58,295 bases of DNA from an uncultured Spirochaetales bacterium. Its GTDB lineage: Bacteria > Spirochaetota > Spirochaetia > Sphaerochaetales > Sphaerochaetaceae. Below the pieces are notes generated by a model. It saw only the letters and a list, made by a program, of their open reading frames with translations, did not search any database and was not told the origin of the DNA. Position 1 is the first letter of the stretch; every line of letters begins with the position of its first letter. The DNA lies in contig CASDXQ010000039.1 of the NCBI GenBank assembly GCA_949285145.1, positions 1 through 58,295 of the forward strand. The letters run 5' to 3'. Shown here in pieces: positions 41,609 to 50,749 of the stretch. The position numbers and the translations under genes were made by a program.

Positions 41609-42357
41609 AGAAATTCTTTGTACTTATGACAGCTGTCCTTGCTTCATCACTGTCAGGGCTTTCAGCACAGGCCTCAATGGAAAGCACAGCCCATACAGCT
41701 GTTGCATCGACTTCATGGACGGCCGCTTTTGCAGATCTCGCAGGTGTTGATGATATTGCTGTGATCGCGCCATCTGAACTCAGGCATCCCCCTGAGTATG
41801 AGCTTACTCCCTCCGATATCATCGAGATCCAGAATGCCACGTTTTTCATTTATGCAGGATACGAGAGAATGATGACAACGATTCAGGAAGGAATTCCTTC
41901 CGGAGACTGTGTGGACATTGCGATAACGACGGAGAACGACAGACAGACCGTGATTGAGATGGCAGAACTCATAGCATCATATACCGGCACCGCTCCGCGT
42001 TATGAGGGTTATGTGGAAACTGTCAATGAAGGACGGAGGATGGTGGAGGATTTCTCCCTTGATGAGCTTGAGGTCTGCTGCCATACGATGCAGGTGCCTC
42101 TGGCTGAGGATCTTGGCCTCAACATTGTCGCAACATTCGGCGGCAATGAACTTTCAGCCGGCCAGATACAGGAGGCTGCTGAAAGTGATTATGATCTCAT
42201 CATTGACAATTATCATAATCCTGTTGCCGCCCCGCTTGCGGAAGTCAGCGGTGCAAAGCTTGTCATCTGGAGGAACTTTCCACCGGCTTCCGGACGTAAT
42301 GCCCTTCAGGAGATGGTGAAGGACAATATCGATGCACTGTCAGAACTTTATGACTAA
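41605..42357 (+). CDS. metal ABC transporter substrate-binding protein (ZnuA-like)
   Basis: A 250-aa exported protein with a signal peptide ([23 protein letters not shown]). The block [14 protein letters not shown] near residues 53-66 holds the first metal-ligand His of cluster A-I proteins. Other blocks are [11 protein letters not shown] and [19 protein letters not shown]. It is short for the family and lacks the His-rich loop of ZnuA. It closes the operon that starts with the broken ATPase. Its 3' end overlaps the convergent dCMP deaminase gene by 18 bp. Confidence 0.75.
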   Translation: MKKFFVLMTAVLASSLSGLSAQASMESTAHTAVASTSWTAAFADLAGVDDIAVIAPSELRHPPEYELTPSDIIEIQNATFFIYAGYERMMTTIQEGIPSGDCVDIAITTENDRQTVIEMAELIASYTGTAPRYEGYVETVNEGRRMVEDFSLDELEVCCHTMQVPLAEDLGLNIVATFGGNELSAGQIQEAAESDYDLIIDNYHNPVAAPLAEVSGAKLVIWRNFPPASGRNALQEMVKDNIDALSELYD

Positions 42358-42822
42358 TTCCTTTTTCTGAGGTCTGAGCTGAGTGAATTCAACTCCGGCC
42401 TCTGAAAGCATCCTCTTGCTGGCCTTCGTGCCGTCTGTATCCGCGTATTTGTCTGAAAGGTAGATTATCTTCTTGATGCCGGACTGTATTATGGCTTTCG
42501 CACATTCGTTGCACGGGAAAAGGGCAACATAGAGTGTGCAGCCTTTAAGATTGCCTCCGATGGAGTTGAGGATTGCATTCAGCTCTGCATGACATACATA
42601 AGGATATTTTGTGTCAATCCATTCTCCCTCTCTCTCCCATGGAAGATCATCATCGCAGCAGCCTGTGGGAAAACCGTTGTAGCCGACACCGACGATTTTC
42701 CTGTCTTCATTCACTATGCAGGCTCCGACCTGTGTATTGGGATCCTTGCTGCGCATGGATGAAAGCATGGCGACTCCCATGAAATATTCATCCCAGCTTA
42801 TGTAATCAGAACGTTTGGTCAT
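42340..42822 (-). CDS. dCMP deaminase
   Basis: A 160-aa zinc enzyme that deaminates dCMP to dUMP for thymidylate synthesis. The zinc and proton-shuttle motif CHAELNA (His78, Glu80) and the PCNEC motif (Cys104, Cys107) are present, with [19 protein letters not shown] after the N-terminal strand, as in ComEB/dCMP deaminases. The ATG lies directly at the stop of the upstream hydrolase gene, whose end carries its ribosome site (GGAGGAGATGAATAATG context), so they are co-transcribed. Confidence 0.9.
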   Translation of the reverse strand: MTKRSDYISWDEYFMGVAMLSSMRSKDPNTQVGACIVNEDRKIVGVGYNGFPTGCCDDDLPWEREGEWIDTKYPYVCHAELNAILNSIGGNLKGCTLYVALFPCNECAKAIIQSGIKKIIYLSDKYADTDGTKASKRMLSEAGVEFTQLRPQKKELVIKF

Positions 42823-43748
42823 TATTCATCTCCTCCTTTGAGAAATTCTGTTATTTCATCAGTATAGCCTTTCTGTACTGAATGGTACATCAGAAGTGCA
42901 TGATGGGAATGTTTATAGTGTCTGTCCATTTCAACTTCCCTTGCGCATACAATATGATCACGGCAATGCTTTTCTATTATCCTGATATTTCTGAAAGGTA
43001 CGGTTCTGTCGCCTCTGTCATGCATGACAAACATCGGAACCTTTATCTCTGAAAGTTCCTTTCCGATTCTGTTGAAAGCTTTCCACAAAGACAGTCCGTG
43101 GTTTATGACTGTTCCGCTGTAGCCGAGCCATTCTTCGTTTCCGTCTTCGCTATCCGGCCGTCCGTTGACGATGGTGAGACCGATTGTCTTCCTGAAGAGT
43201 CCTATGGTTCTGGCTATATATGCTGCGGGGTTTGTCACAATGCCGCATCGCAGCAGGGCATTATAGCAGACCGGAGCCGAGATTGAGACAATCTTGTCCA
43301 TGGCAAGAGGAGTGGACGAATATTTCTCTGCCAGTTTCAGTGTCATCGCTCCTCCCATCGATGTGCCGATCACATATACCTTGTCATATCTTTTCCGCAG
43401 ACCGGTATAATACTCGTCAATGAAGCTGAACCACTGGGTGAAGTCTGTATTCATGAATTCCGCGGGATCCGCTCCGAATGTCGGGATAAGCGGTACAAAG
43501 ACATCATAGCCTGCATCGGACAGTCTTGAAGCACTGTATGCGTACATATGAGGCGTGGTGGGATAGCCGTGGATCATCAGCACAGCTTCCCGTCTGCCGT
43601 TTTCAAGGATTATGCTCCGGCATTCAGGTGAAAAGCATTTTGACTCGTCACTTGCAAGCTTTTCCTTATTGCGGTCTTTGTAAAAAGGAAGGCAGGTATT
43701 CCACCAGATGAATATTATTATAACTGTTATGATTATTGCGGCTGTCAT
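42822..43748 (-). CDS. membrane-anchored alpha/beta hydrolase
   Basis: A 308-aa protein with an N-terminal hydrophobic helix ([15 protein letters not shown]), then an alpha/beta-hydrolase fold: [15 protein letters not shown] (oxyanion strand), the nucleophile elbow GTSMGG with Ser, [11 protein letters not shown] with the acidic residue and a late His in HYKHSHH. It resembles carboxylesterases and monoglyceride lipases. The substrate is unknown. ATG 43748 is chosen; more upstream frames have no family sequence. It is likely co-transcribed with dCMP deaminase. Confidence 0.75.
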   Translation of the reverse strand: MTAAIIITVIIIFIWWNTCLPFYKDRNKEKLASDESKCFSPECRSIILENGRREAVLMIHGYPTTPHMYAYSASRLSDAGYDVFVPLIPTFGADPAEFMNTDFTQWFSFIDEYYTGLRKRYDKVYVIGTSMGGAMTLKLAEKYSSTPLAMDKIVSISAPVCYNALLRCGIVTNPAAYIARTIGLFRKTIGLTIVNGRPDSEDGNEEWLGYSGTVINHGLSLWKAFNRIGKELSEIKVPMFVMHDRGDRTVPFRNIRIIEKHCRDHIVCAREVEMDRHYKHSHHALLMYHSVQKGYTDEITEFLKGGDE

Positions 43749-43775
43749 AGATGAAATAATGATAACCCGGAAAGA

Positions 43776-43808
43776 CAAATAAAAACAGCAGTGATTTCTC
43801 ACTGCTGT
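43776..43808 (-). terminator. terminator of the oad operon
   Basis: ACAGCAGTGA and TCACTGCTGT (plus 43785-43808) form a perfect 10-bp stem with a 4-nt loop. On the minus strand TTTTTATTT follows. It lies 23 bp after the oadB stop. Confidence 0.85.
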
Positions 43809-43831
43809 CCTGTTTTGAAACGGTATTGTGC

Positions 43832-45037
43832 TTATACCATTGATGCTGCGACGAATACCGGAACAACGCTCATCAGAACGCCTGCTGCAACTGCAGAGCC
43901 GATAACGCCTGATACGTTCGGGCCCATTGCATGCATGAGGAGGAAGTTCTGGGGATCCGCTTCCTGCCCGACCTTGCTTGACACACGTGCGGCCATAGGA
44001 ACTGCTGAAACACCTGCAGATCCGATAAGAGGGTTTACAGGATGTTTCGGATCGAGCTTGTTCATCAGCTTGCCGAGGAGGACACCGCCTGCAGTACCGA
44101 CGCCGAATGCGATCATACCGAGGAAGAGGATGCCGAGTGTCTCGAGGTTGAGGAACTTGTCAGCAGCCATCTTCGAACCTACAGAGAGGCCGAGGAAGAT
44201 TGTGACTGTGTTCATGAGAGCATTCTGCATTGTGTCGCTGAGTCTGTTGATGACTCCGCATTCTCTTGCAAGGTTGCCGAACATGAGTGCGCCGATAAGT
44301 GAACATGCGCTTGGAAGCAGAATTGCACATACTGTGATTACAGAGATCGGGAAGATGATCTTCTCGAGCTTTGATACAGGGCGCATCTGCTGCATTCTGA
44401 TCTTTCTCTCTTTTTCCGTTGTGAGCAGTCTCATTATAGGCGGCTGGATGATAGGTACCAGAGCCATGTATGAGTAAGCTGCCACGGCGATGGAACCGAG
44501 ATAGTCAGGAGCCAGGTAACGTGTTACGTAGATGGCTGTCGGACCGTCCGCACCGCCGATGATGCCGATGGAAGCTGCGACGTTGAGGTCGAAGTTGATT
44601 CCCGGTATGAAAGAGAGAAGAAGAGCGCCGATAAGTGCCGTGAAGATACCCAGCTGGGCGGCAGCGCCCAGGAAGAGTGTCTTCGGATTTGCTATGAGCG
44701 GACCGAAGTCTGTCATTGCACCTACGCCCATGAAGATAAGAACAGGGAAGAGTCCCGATTCAATACCTGCGTCGTAGAGTACCTGAATGAAGCCTGACTG
44801 TCCGCTTACAGGATCCGGTGCTCCTGCGATATATGCAAAGGGGATGTTTGAAAGGATACAGCCCATTGCAATAGGAATAAGTAAGAGTGGTTCAAAGCCC
44901 TTCTTGATGGCGAGGTAGAGAAGCAGGAAACCTACGAGGATCATCAGTAAGTTTCCCCAGCCGCCGTCCTGAAGGAAGCCGTAGATACCTGTGCTCTGAG
45001 CCAGTAATTGAAGTCCTGTTAAAATTCCTTCACCCAT
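43832..45037 (-). CDS. oadB: oxaloacetate decarboxylase beta subunit (Na+ pump)
   Basis: A 401-aa integral membrane subunit that decarboxylates carboxybiotin and exports Na+. It has about ten helices and the conserved blocks [22 protein letters not shown]-like (near 90-113), [15 protein letters not shown] near 155-169 with the conserved Asp of the sodium path, and [23 protein letters not shown]. The length is normal. AAGGAG precedes the ATG. It is the last gene of oadG-oadA-oadB. Confidence 0.93.
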   Translation of the reverse strand: MGEGILTGLQLLAQSTGIYGFLQDGGWGNLLMILVGFLLLYLAIKKGFEPLLLIPIAMGCILSNIPFAYIAGAPDPVSGQSGFIQVLYDAGIESGLFPVLIFMGVGAMTDFGPLIANPKTLFLGAAAQLGIFTALIGALLLSFIPGINFDLNVAASIGIIGGADGPTAIYVTRYLAPDYLGSIAVAAYSYMALVPIIQPPIMRLLTTEKERKIRMQQMRPVSKLEKIIFPISVITVCAILLPSACSLIGALMFGNLARECGVINRLSDTMQNALMNTVTIFLGLSVGSKMAADKFLNLETLGILFLGMIAFGVGTAGGVLLGKLMNKLDPKHPVNPLIGSAGVSAVPMAARVSSKVGQEADPQNFLLMHAMGPNVSGVIGSAVAAGVLMSVVPVFVAASMV

Positions 45038-45049
45038 ATTCTGTGCTCC

Positions 45050-47224
45050 TTAACAAATTGTGAGAATCGGGTCATCTGCCTGGAGCTGATCGCCCTGACT
45101 TACATGAATTGCAGTGACTGTACCGTCGCATGGAGCGTAGATCGGATTCTCCATCTTCATTGCTTCCATGATGACGATCTCGTCATTCAGCTTGACCTTG
45201 TCACCGACCTTCACGTTGAGGCGGAGAATGAGACCCGGCATCGGTGCGTTGACTGATGTGCCGCCGGCAGGAGCTGCTGCAGGTGCAGGTGCTGCCTGAG
45301 CCGGAGCTTCCTGTACAGGTGCCGCTTCAGCCTGAGGGGCAGGAGCTGCTGCAGGTGCAGGTGCTGCCTGAACTGCGACCGCGACACCGCCGATTGTGAG
45401 GATGAGGTCATCAGCCTGGATCTGATCGCCCTGGTTGACTGCGATTGAAGAGACTGTACCGTCGCATGGAGCATAGATCGGGTTCTCCATCTTCATGGCT
45501 TCCATGATGACGATCTCGTCATTCTTCTTGACTGTGTCGCCGACCTTCACGTTGAGGCGGAGGATGAGACCCGGCATCGGAGCCTTGACTTCCTCGCTTC
45601 CTGTCACGACTGTCTGGGCTGCAGGAGCTGCTGCAGGTGCACTCTGTGCTGCTGCCGGAGCTGCCTTGATTCCGTCGACAATTGAGAGAGGATAGCTTAC
45701 GCCGTTGACGACTGCTGCATTGTCGCTGATCTTCACGCCGTATGCATTGCCGTTGACCGTGACTGTGTATTCACCGGATGCATTCTTCTTTGCATCTTTC
45801 TTTGCTTCAGTCTTCTCGACCTTTCTCACTCCGTTGACTTTTGCCTTTCCTGTGAGGTAGAGGATACCCTTTTCCTTACAGCTTGCTGCGATGAAGATGT
45901 TCTCTTCTGTCTTCTCAAGACCTGCTTCCTCAAGCATCTTCTCAGCTGCCTTGCGACCCTTGTTCGGATTCTTGTCATTGAGATCAACAACTTTTTCTGT
46001 TGTCGGTTCAAGCTTGAGCTGCTCGCTTGCAGCCTTCACGACTTCCGGATCCGGTTCGACAGGAGTCTTTCCGAAGTAACCGAGAACCATCTTGCCGTAG
46101 CCTTCAGCAAACTTCTTCCACGGCCCGAACATCACGTTGTTGAATGCCTGCTGGAAATAGAACTGTGAGACAGGAGTTACAGATGTGCCGAAACCGCCTT
46201 TCTTCACAACATCGCCCATTGCCTCGACGATAAGAGGATACTTGTCCATGAGGCCGTTGTCGCGCAGCATCTGTGTGTTTGCTGTCAGAGCGCCGCCCGG
46301 GAGCGGGAAGAACGGGATCTCGGGGTTGACTGCTGTTGCTTCCGGCGGTAGGAAGTAGTCCTTCATGCAGTCCTGGAATACTCTTTCAGCTTCCTGGATC
46401 TTTGCAACGTCAATGTCGAGATCGTAATCTGTACCGCGCAGAGCGTGCCACATTGTGAGAATGTCCGGCTGGCATGTACCGCCTGAACACGGAACCATTG
46501 AAAGGTCAACCTGTGTTGCACCTGCTTCGATGGCTGACATGTACTGCTGGATTGAAACACCTGCTGTCTCGTGTGAGTGGAATACGATGTTCATGTTGGG
46601 GCCGAGGAGCTTTCTTGCTCTCTTGATGGTCTCGTATACGTTGTGAGGTGTTGATGTGCCGGAAGCATCCTTGAAGCAGAGGGAATCGAACGGGATTCCT
46701 GCATCGAGGATCTGGCGGAGAATCTTTTCATAGAATTCGGGGTTGTGAGCTGCGGCCTTGTAGCTGTCTGGAAGGCTCATCATCGTGATTGTGACTTCGT
46801 GCTTGAGGCCTGCATCGTGAATTGCCTGTCCTGAATCAATGAGGTTGTTCACATCGTTGAGGGCATCGAAGTTCCTGATTGTTGTCATGCCGTGCTTCTT
46901 GAACATCTGTGCATGAAGCTTGATGATGTCTCTCGGCTGGGAGTCGAGACCTACGACATTGACGCCTCTTGAGAGTGTCTGGAGGTTTGCATCAGGTCCT
47001 GCGACTCTTCTGAACTCATCCATCATCTCGAAAGCATCTTCGTTTGTATAGAAGTAAAGTGACTGGAAGCGTGCGCCGCCGCCTGCCTCAAAGTGCTTGA
47101 TACCGGCTTCTCTTGCCGCTTCTACAGCCGGCATGAAGTCTTTTGTGAAAACACGTGCGCCGTAAACGGACTGAAAACCGTCACGGAATGCAGTACACAT
47201 AAAGTTGATCTTTTTCTTTGCCAT
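45050..47224 (-). CDS. oadA: oxaloacetate decarboxylase alpha subunit with two biotinyl domains
   Basis: A 724-aa carboxyltransferase that moves CO2 from oxaloacetate to biotin. The N-terminal TIM barrel shows AFRDGFQSVYG, CFKDASGTSTPH with the catalytic Lys, and FHSHETAGVS with the metal His pair. After the PYC_OADA region and an Ala/Pro linker come two nearly identical biotinyl domains, each with EAMKMENPIYAPCDGT. The biotin lysines are at about 578 and 690. Standard OadA has one such domain and about 600 aa. Together with oadB and oadG it generates a sodium gradient and pyruvate. The start ATG follows AAGGAT. Confidence 0.93.
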   Translation of the reverse strand: MAKKKINFMCTAFRDGFQSVYGARVFTKDFMPAVEAAREAGIKHFEAGGGARFQSLYFYTNEDAFEMMDEFRRVAGPDANLQTLSRGVNVVGLDSQPRDIIKLHAQMFKKHGMTTIRNFDALNDVNNLIDSGQAIHDAGLKHEVTITMMSLPDSYKAAAHNPEFYEKILRQILDAGIPFDSLCFKDASGTSTPHNVYETIKRARKLLGPNMNIVFHSHETAGVSIQQYMSAIEAGATQVDLSMVPCSGGTCQPDILTMWHALRGTDYDLDIDVAKIQEAERVFQDCMKDYFLPPEATAVNPEIPFFPLPGGALTANTQMLRDNGLMDKYPLIVEAMGDVVKKGGFGTSVTPVSQFYFQQAFNNVMFGPWKKFAEGYGKMVLGYFGKTPVEPDPEVVKAASEQLKLEPTTEKVVDLNDKNPNKGRKAAEKMLEEAGLEKTEENIFIAASCKEKGILYLTGKAKVNGVRKVEKTEAKKDAKKNASGEYTVTVNGNAYGVKISDNAAVVNGVSYPLSIVDGIKAAPAAAQSAPAAAPAAQTVVTGSEEVKAPMPGLILRLNVKVGDTVKKNDEIVIMEAMKMENPIYAPCDGTVSSIAVNQGDQIQADDLILTIGGVAVAVQAAPAPAAAPAPQAEAAPVQEAPAQAAPAPAAAPAGGTSVNAPMPGLILRLNVKVGDKVKLNDEIVIMEAMKMENPIYAPCDGTVTAIHVSQGDQLQADDPILTIC
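45053..45256 (-). repeat. duplicated biotinyl-domain coding segment, C-terminal copy
   Basis: This encodes residues 657-724 of OadA. It is nearly identical at protein level (roughly 80% by eye) and very similar in DNA to 45392-45589. The copies are joined by an Ala/Pro/Gln linker, itself with a repeated APAPAAAPA unit. Confidence 0.85.
45392..45589 (-). repeat. duplicated biotinyl-domain coding segment, N-terminal copy
   Basis: This encodes residues 546-611 of OadA, beginning VKAPMPGLILRLNVKVGD. See the copy at 45053. High DNA similarity suggests recent duplication or ongoing gene conversion. Confidence 0.85.
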
Positions 47225-47237
47225 ATTCTATATCCTT

Positions 47238-47531
47238 TTAGTTCCTTGATTTAGCATATGCTGCAGCAATTGCGGCCGCAACTTCCGCATCCTTAACGCC
47301 GCCTGTTGTCTGTACTGCGGCAGATGCTGATGCCTGAACAGGTGCCTTTTTCACCTCAGGCTGTTTTGCAGGTGACACCTTCATGCACAATCTGCTGATC
47401 CATTTTGTGGTGAAGACCAGAATTGCGAGGAAGATGAAAACAAATCCCATGCCCAGGACAAGAAGAACAAGCCCATCCTGAAGCTGACGGATCAAAACAT
47501 CTCTTGGAAGATTGGTTAAGAGTGTCAACAT
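47238..47531 (-). CDS. oadG: oxaloacetate decarboxylase gamma subunit
   Basis: A 97-aa protein with one N-terminal membrane helix (LVLLVLGMGFVFIFLAILVF, about 21-40), then a basic stretch and an Ala/Pro/Gln/Val-rich linker, the layout of OadG. It joins OadA to OadB in the membrane complex. It is the first gene of the operon, 13 bp before oadA. The absence of the C-terminal His zinc site of some OadG proteins is noted. Confidence 0.85.
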   Translation of the reverse strand: MLTLLTNLPRDVLIRQLQDGLVLLVLGMGFVFIFLAILVFTTKWISRLCMKVSPAKQPEVKKAPVQASASAAVQTTGGVKDAEVAAAIAAAYAKSRN

Positions 47532-47581
47532 GTTGTTTATTTCTCCTAAAGTTTCTGATTAAGAATTATATTCAGAACTAC

Positions 47582-47609
47582 TATATATTAAGAGAGGAAT
47601 GAATTGCAA
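47582..47609 (-). promoter_or_regulatory. probable promoter of oadGAB
   Basis: On the minus strand TTGCAA (47604-47609), 16 bp and TATATA (47582-47587). A second -10-like TATAAT lies at 47565-47570. The leader runs about 45 bp to the oadG start. Confidence 0.45.
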
Positions 47610-47692
47610 CAAGAGAGGGTGATAAATTTTTTTCATCCCATGCTGATTTTCATCTCTTCCGCAGTGTGTTTTCAGTTGCAAAAACCGGATGA

Positions 47693-48610
47693 ATGCTAAT
47701 AAGCTTTGATGGTATGAGAGAGATTGACTGCAAGAAAGTTTTCAAGGATTACTCAAGGATCATACTCGGTACGTTCATAGCCGGGTGCGGAATAGCGGTA
47801 TTTTCAAATCCGGCAAAGCTCACAGGCGGCGGAACAACAGGTGTCGGCACCATTCTTTTCTACACACTCGGCATTGATCCTGGTCTTACCATGCTGTGCA
47901 TAAACATTCCGCTGTTCTTTCTGGGAATGCATTTTTTCGGCTCAATGTACGGGCTGAAGGTTTTCGTAGGGGCGGTCATGCTTTCTGTATGGACTTCCGT
48001 GATAGGAAACCTGACTGGCTACCGCGGGGTGCTGGATTATACTGACAGCACGAATGTGCTTATTTCGGCTGTCTGCTACGGTGTTCTGGTCGGCAGCGGC
48101 ATCGGTATTGTAATGCGGGCAGGTTCAAATACCGGAGGAACGGATATCCTCGCCCAGATAGTTGCAAAATACACTCCGTTCAATGTCGGCTCGATCGAGT
48201 TCTGCATGAATGCATGCGTGGTATGCGCCGGCGGCTTTTTCTTCGGAATAAGAAATACGATTTTCGCTTTTGTGGCGATGTATATCTCCGGGCAGATGAT
48301 AAACCATGTGGTCGTCAAATGGGGAACAAGTCTTGCAAAAACAGCATACATCTTCTCAAACGAACGCATCCCCGATATTTCCAGAAGAGTCATAAAGGAG
48401 CTGCATCACGGAGGAACCCTGTTCAAGGGTGTCGGCATATACACATCGAAGGAAAGGAACATGCTTATGGTTGTTGTTCCGAACCAGCAGCTCACTCTGC
48501 TTGAAGAGATCGTAAGGGAGGCCGATCCTGCGGCGTTCATGTTCATAACCGAGACCTTCCAGGTTCTCGGAAACGGCTTCACACCTCTGAACAGAGTACC
48601 AAAAAGCTGA
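47693..48610 (+). CDS. YitT family membrane protein (DUF161/DUF2179)
   Basis: A 305-aa protein with five or six N-terminal membrane helices (GTFIAGCGIAVFSNPAKLTGGGTTGVG, IVMRAGSNTGGTDILAQIV) and a cytosolic C-terminal DUF2179 domain (SRRVIKELHHGGTLFKGVGIYTSKERNML). The function is not established. Members are widespread in anaerobes. ATG 47693 was kept; ATG 47714 is equally possible, as neither has a strong ribosome site. It is divergent from oadGAB. Confidence 0.88.
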   Translation: MLISFDGMREIDCKKVFKDYSRIILGTFIAGCGIAVFSNPAKLTGGGTTGVGTILFYTLGIDPGLTMLCINIPLFFLGMHFFGSMYGLKVFVGAVMLSVWTSVIGNLTGYRGVLDYTDSTNVLISAVCYGVLVGSGIGIVMRAGSNTGGTDILAQIVAKYTPFNVGSIEFCMNACVVCAGGFFFGIRNTIFAFVAMYISGQMINHVVVKWGTSLAKTAYIFSNERIPDISRRVIKELHHGGTLFKGVGIYTSKERNMLMVVVPNQQLTLLEEIVREADPAAFMFITETFQVLGNGFTPLNRVPKS

Positions 48611-48675
48611 CAGTGTGTTGAAATGATGCATGAACAAGTATTATAGTGCCATCATCGGCAAGGAGCATAATTGCA

Positions 48676-49854
48676 ATGTTTTCCCTTAACAGATTTCTTG
48701 ATGTGAAGAAAGAAGACCAGAGCCTGCTTTATTTCACATATTACGCATTCCTGTGTTCGGGAATGATGACCACAGTGCTGGGTGCAATACTTCCCAGCCT
48801 TTCTGAGGAATACGGACTGTCATATACGCTGCAGGGTTCCCTGCTGTCGTTCCACCAGATCGGAAACCTGGCTGCTGTTTATATTGCAGGATTCCTGCCA
48901 TATGCGATAGGACGCAAGATGAGCACATTGCTGGGTGCTTCAGGCATAATACTCGGCCTTGTGTTCATGACGCTGTACGGCAATCCTTTTTTCCTGATCT
49001 TCGCATTCCTGCTTACAGGCATAGGACGCGGCACGATGTCAAACATGACAAATGTCGTAGTCGGACAGAGCGCCGGAAACAAGGCCGGAGGTCTCAATCT
49101 GCTGCATGCATGCTTTGCGGTGGGAGCTTTTGTCTCTCCGCTGATCGCCATCGCTGCCGGAGACAGCATGTGGAGAGTCCCAGGCTGGATCATTTCAGGA
49201 CTGATGCTCATCGCGCTCATCCTGCTTGGAACATCCCGTCTGAGCAGCGAGAGAAGCAGGAAGGAAAAAGGCGGTGAGACCCGCTTCCTGAAGAGTATCG
49301 GTTTCTGGCTCAACACCATGATAATGTTCTTCTATCTGTGTGCTGAAGCTTCCCTCACAGGCTGGCTGGTCACATATTTCATTGACAGTGGAATCTTCCC
49401 CCAGTCGATTGCGACTTCAATGCAGTCAATACTCTGGGTCATGATCCTTTTCGGCCGTCTTATCTGCGCAAGCATTTCAAACAGGATGAACAAGGCATCT
49501 CTTATTCTTGTCCTTGGTATCATAATGACAGCATTCTTCACCGTGATGGTCAACGCGTCAGGCCCTGTTGCCGCTGTGATAGGAGTGTTCGGTGTCGGCG
49601 TGTCCATGAGCGGGATTTATCCGACAACGCTTTCCACAATGCCTGCTGATTACAATTCCTCGACAGTTGCGACAGGTACGTGCATAGCGGTTGCAACCGT
49701 AGGTGCCATACTCATGCCGCTTGTGATCGGAACTGTTGCGGAAAGTGCGGGAATCGCAAGCGGAATCACGCTGATCGCACTTGCCCTGATCTGTATGCTC
49801 GCACTTATGACCATAAAGCTGGTTCTCACACTCAAGGGACGTGACCTTTCCTGA
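48676..49854 (+). CDS. MFS transporter
   Basis: A 392-aa protein with twelve predicted helices. The N-half contains LLSFHQIGNLAAVYIAGFLPYAIGRK, the loop 2-3 motif region of the major facilitator family. The C-half includes FGVGVSMSGIYPTTLS. It resembles sugar/metabolite permeases of the FucP/YfkF kind. The substrate is unknown. ATG 48676 follows GGAG by 10 nt. A weak promoter, TTGAAA (48618-48623) with TTATAG (48641-48646), precedes it. It ends 89 bp before the stop of convergent rhaD. Confidence 0.8.
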   Translation: MFSLNRFLDVKKEDQSLLYFTYYAFLCSGMMTTVLGAILPSLSEEYGLSYTLQGSLLSFHQIGNLAAVYIAGFLPYAIGRKMSTLLGASGIILGLVFMTLYGNPFFLIFAFLLTGIGRGTMSNMTNVVVGQSAGNKAGGLNLLHACFAVGAFVSPLIAIAAGDSMWRVPGWIISGLMLIALILLGTSRLSSERSRKEKGGETRFLKSIGFWLNTMIMFFYLCAEASLTGWLVTYFIDSGIFPQSIATSMQSILWVMILFGRLICASISNRMNKASLILVLGIIMTAFFTVMVNASGPVAAVIGVFGVGVSMSGIYPTTLSTMPADYNSSTVATGTCIAVATVGAILMPLVIGTVAESAGIASGITLIALALICMLALMTIKLVLTLKGRDLS

Positions 49855-49890
49855 ATATAATATTCAGACAAAACGAAATAGATAAAAATA

Positions 49891-49932
49891 AAGGAGCATG
49901 TACACTTGTTCGTACGTGCTCCTTACTTTTTT
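49891..49932. terminator. bidirectional terminator between the MFS gene and rhaD
   Basis: AAGGAGCATGTAC (49891-49903) pairs with GTACGTGCTCCTT (49912-49924, one G-U). T-runs follow on both strands (TTTTTTA at 49927-49932 on plus, TATTTTTAT on minus). Confidence 0.9.
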
Positions 49933-49943
49933 ATTGCAGCATT

Positions 49944-50747
49944 CTATTCAAGGAAATCCTCATTGATCGCAACGCCGAAGGCATCTGCAAGAATTCTCAG
50001 CTGGTCATCACTTATCGTCCTGATTATTCCGGCTCCCTTTGCCTTGAGATATATCTCGGCTGCTTTCTCGATTGTGTGGATAAGACCGAAGGTCTCATCG
50101 AAAGTCTCACCTGAGCCGAAAATGCCGTGGAATGCCCATACGACCGCAGGATATTTCCTTATGAGCTCGGATGTTTTCTGAGCGATTTCGGTACCGCCGG
50201 GAATCATCCAGTCAAGGATGCCGACGCCCTGCGGGAAAACAACTGCACATTCGGTCTCGCTCTGCCAGAGAATGCGTGACAGTGTTTTCGCATCCGGTTC
50301 GATCGTATAGCTCAGTGCCGTTATGTTTGCAGGATGTGCATGATAGATGACACGGCATCTGCCATCGCTCACGCTCATTCGGCTGACATGGTTCAGCAGA
50401 TGGCTTGGAAGCTCGCTGGTAGGTTTCGCGCCATCCTCAAGACCCCAGAGAATACTGTAGCCTTTGCCGTCATCATCGATTTTTATGATTCCGATGTTCT
50501 TTTCAGGAGCCAGCGGCACATTCCTCATATAGCGTCCGCTTCCTGTCGTGATGAAATATTCTCCTGCCAGCTGGCTGACTTCAACCGGCAGTGTGAAATG
50601 GCGCACATCCGGAGAGAAAAGGCTGCAGCACTCTTCTGCCTCTTCTGCTTTCATTCTATATGTGAGGTTTCCCCCGTTTCTCTCATGCCAGCCCTGAAGA
50701 AAGCCGTCATAGCACATTCTTATGTAGTCTTCCAGTACTTTCTGCAT
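49944..50747 (-). CDS. rhaD: rhamnulose-1-phosphate aldolase
   Basis: A 267-aa class II aldolase that splits L-rhamnulose 1-phosphate into DHAP and lactaldehyde. RNGGNLTYR lies near the start. The zinc ligands appear in YHAHPAN and in AFHGIFGSG. ATG 50747 is chosen, behind GAGAGG; a TTG two codons earlier overlaps the rhaA stop. It is the last gene of rhaB-rhaA-rhaD. Confidence 0.93.
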   Translation of the reverse strand: MQKVLEDYIRMCYDGFLQGWHERNGGNLTYRMKAEEAEECCSLFSPDVRHFTLPVEVSQLAGEYFITTGSGRYMRNVPLAPEKNIGIIKIDDDGKGYSILWGLEDGAKPTSELPSHLLNHVSRMSVSDGRCRVIYHAHPANITALSYTIEPDAKTLSRILWQSETECAVVFPQGVGILDWMIPGGTEIAQKTSELIRKYPAVVWAFHGIFGSGETFDETFGLIHTIEKAAEIYLKAKGAGIIRTISDDQLRILADAFGVAINEDFLE

Positions 50748-50749
50748 AT

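Noticed and set aside
43785-43808. An operator for the hydrolase gene.
   Set aside because: The perfect stem with a 4-nt loop and a T-run on the minus strand directly after oadB is a terminator.
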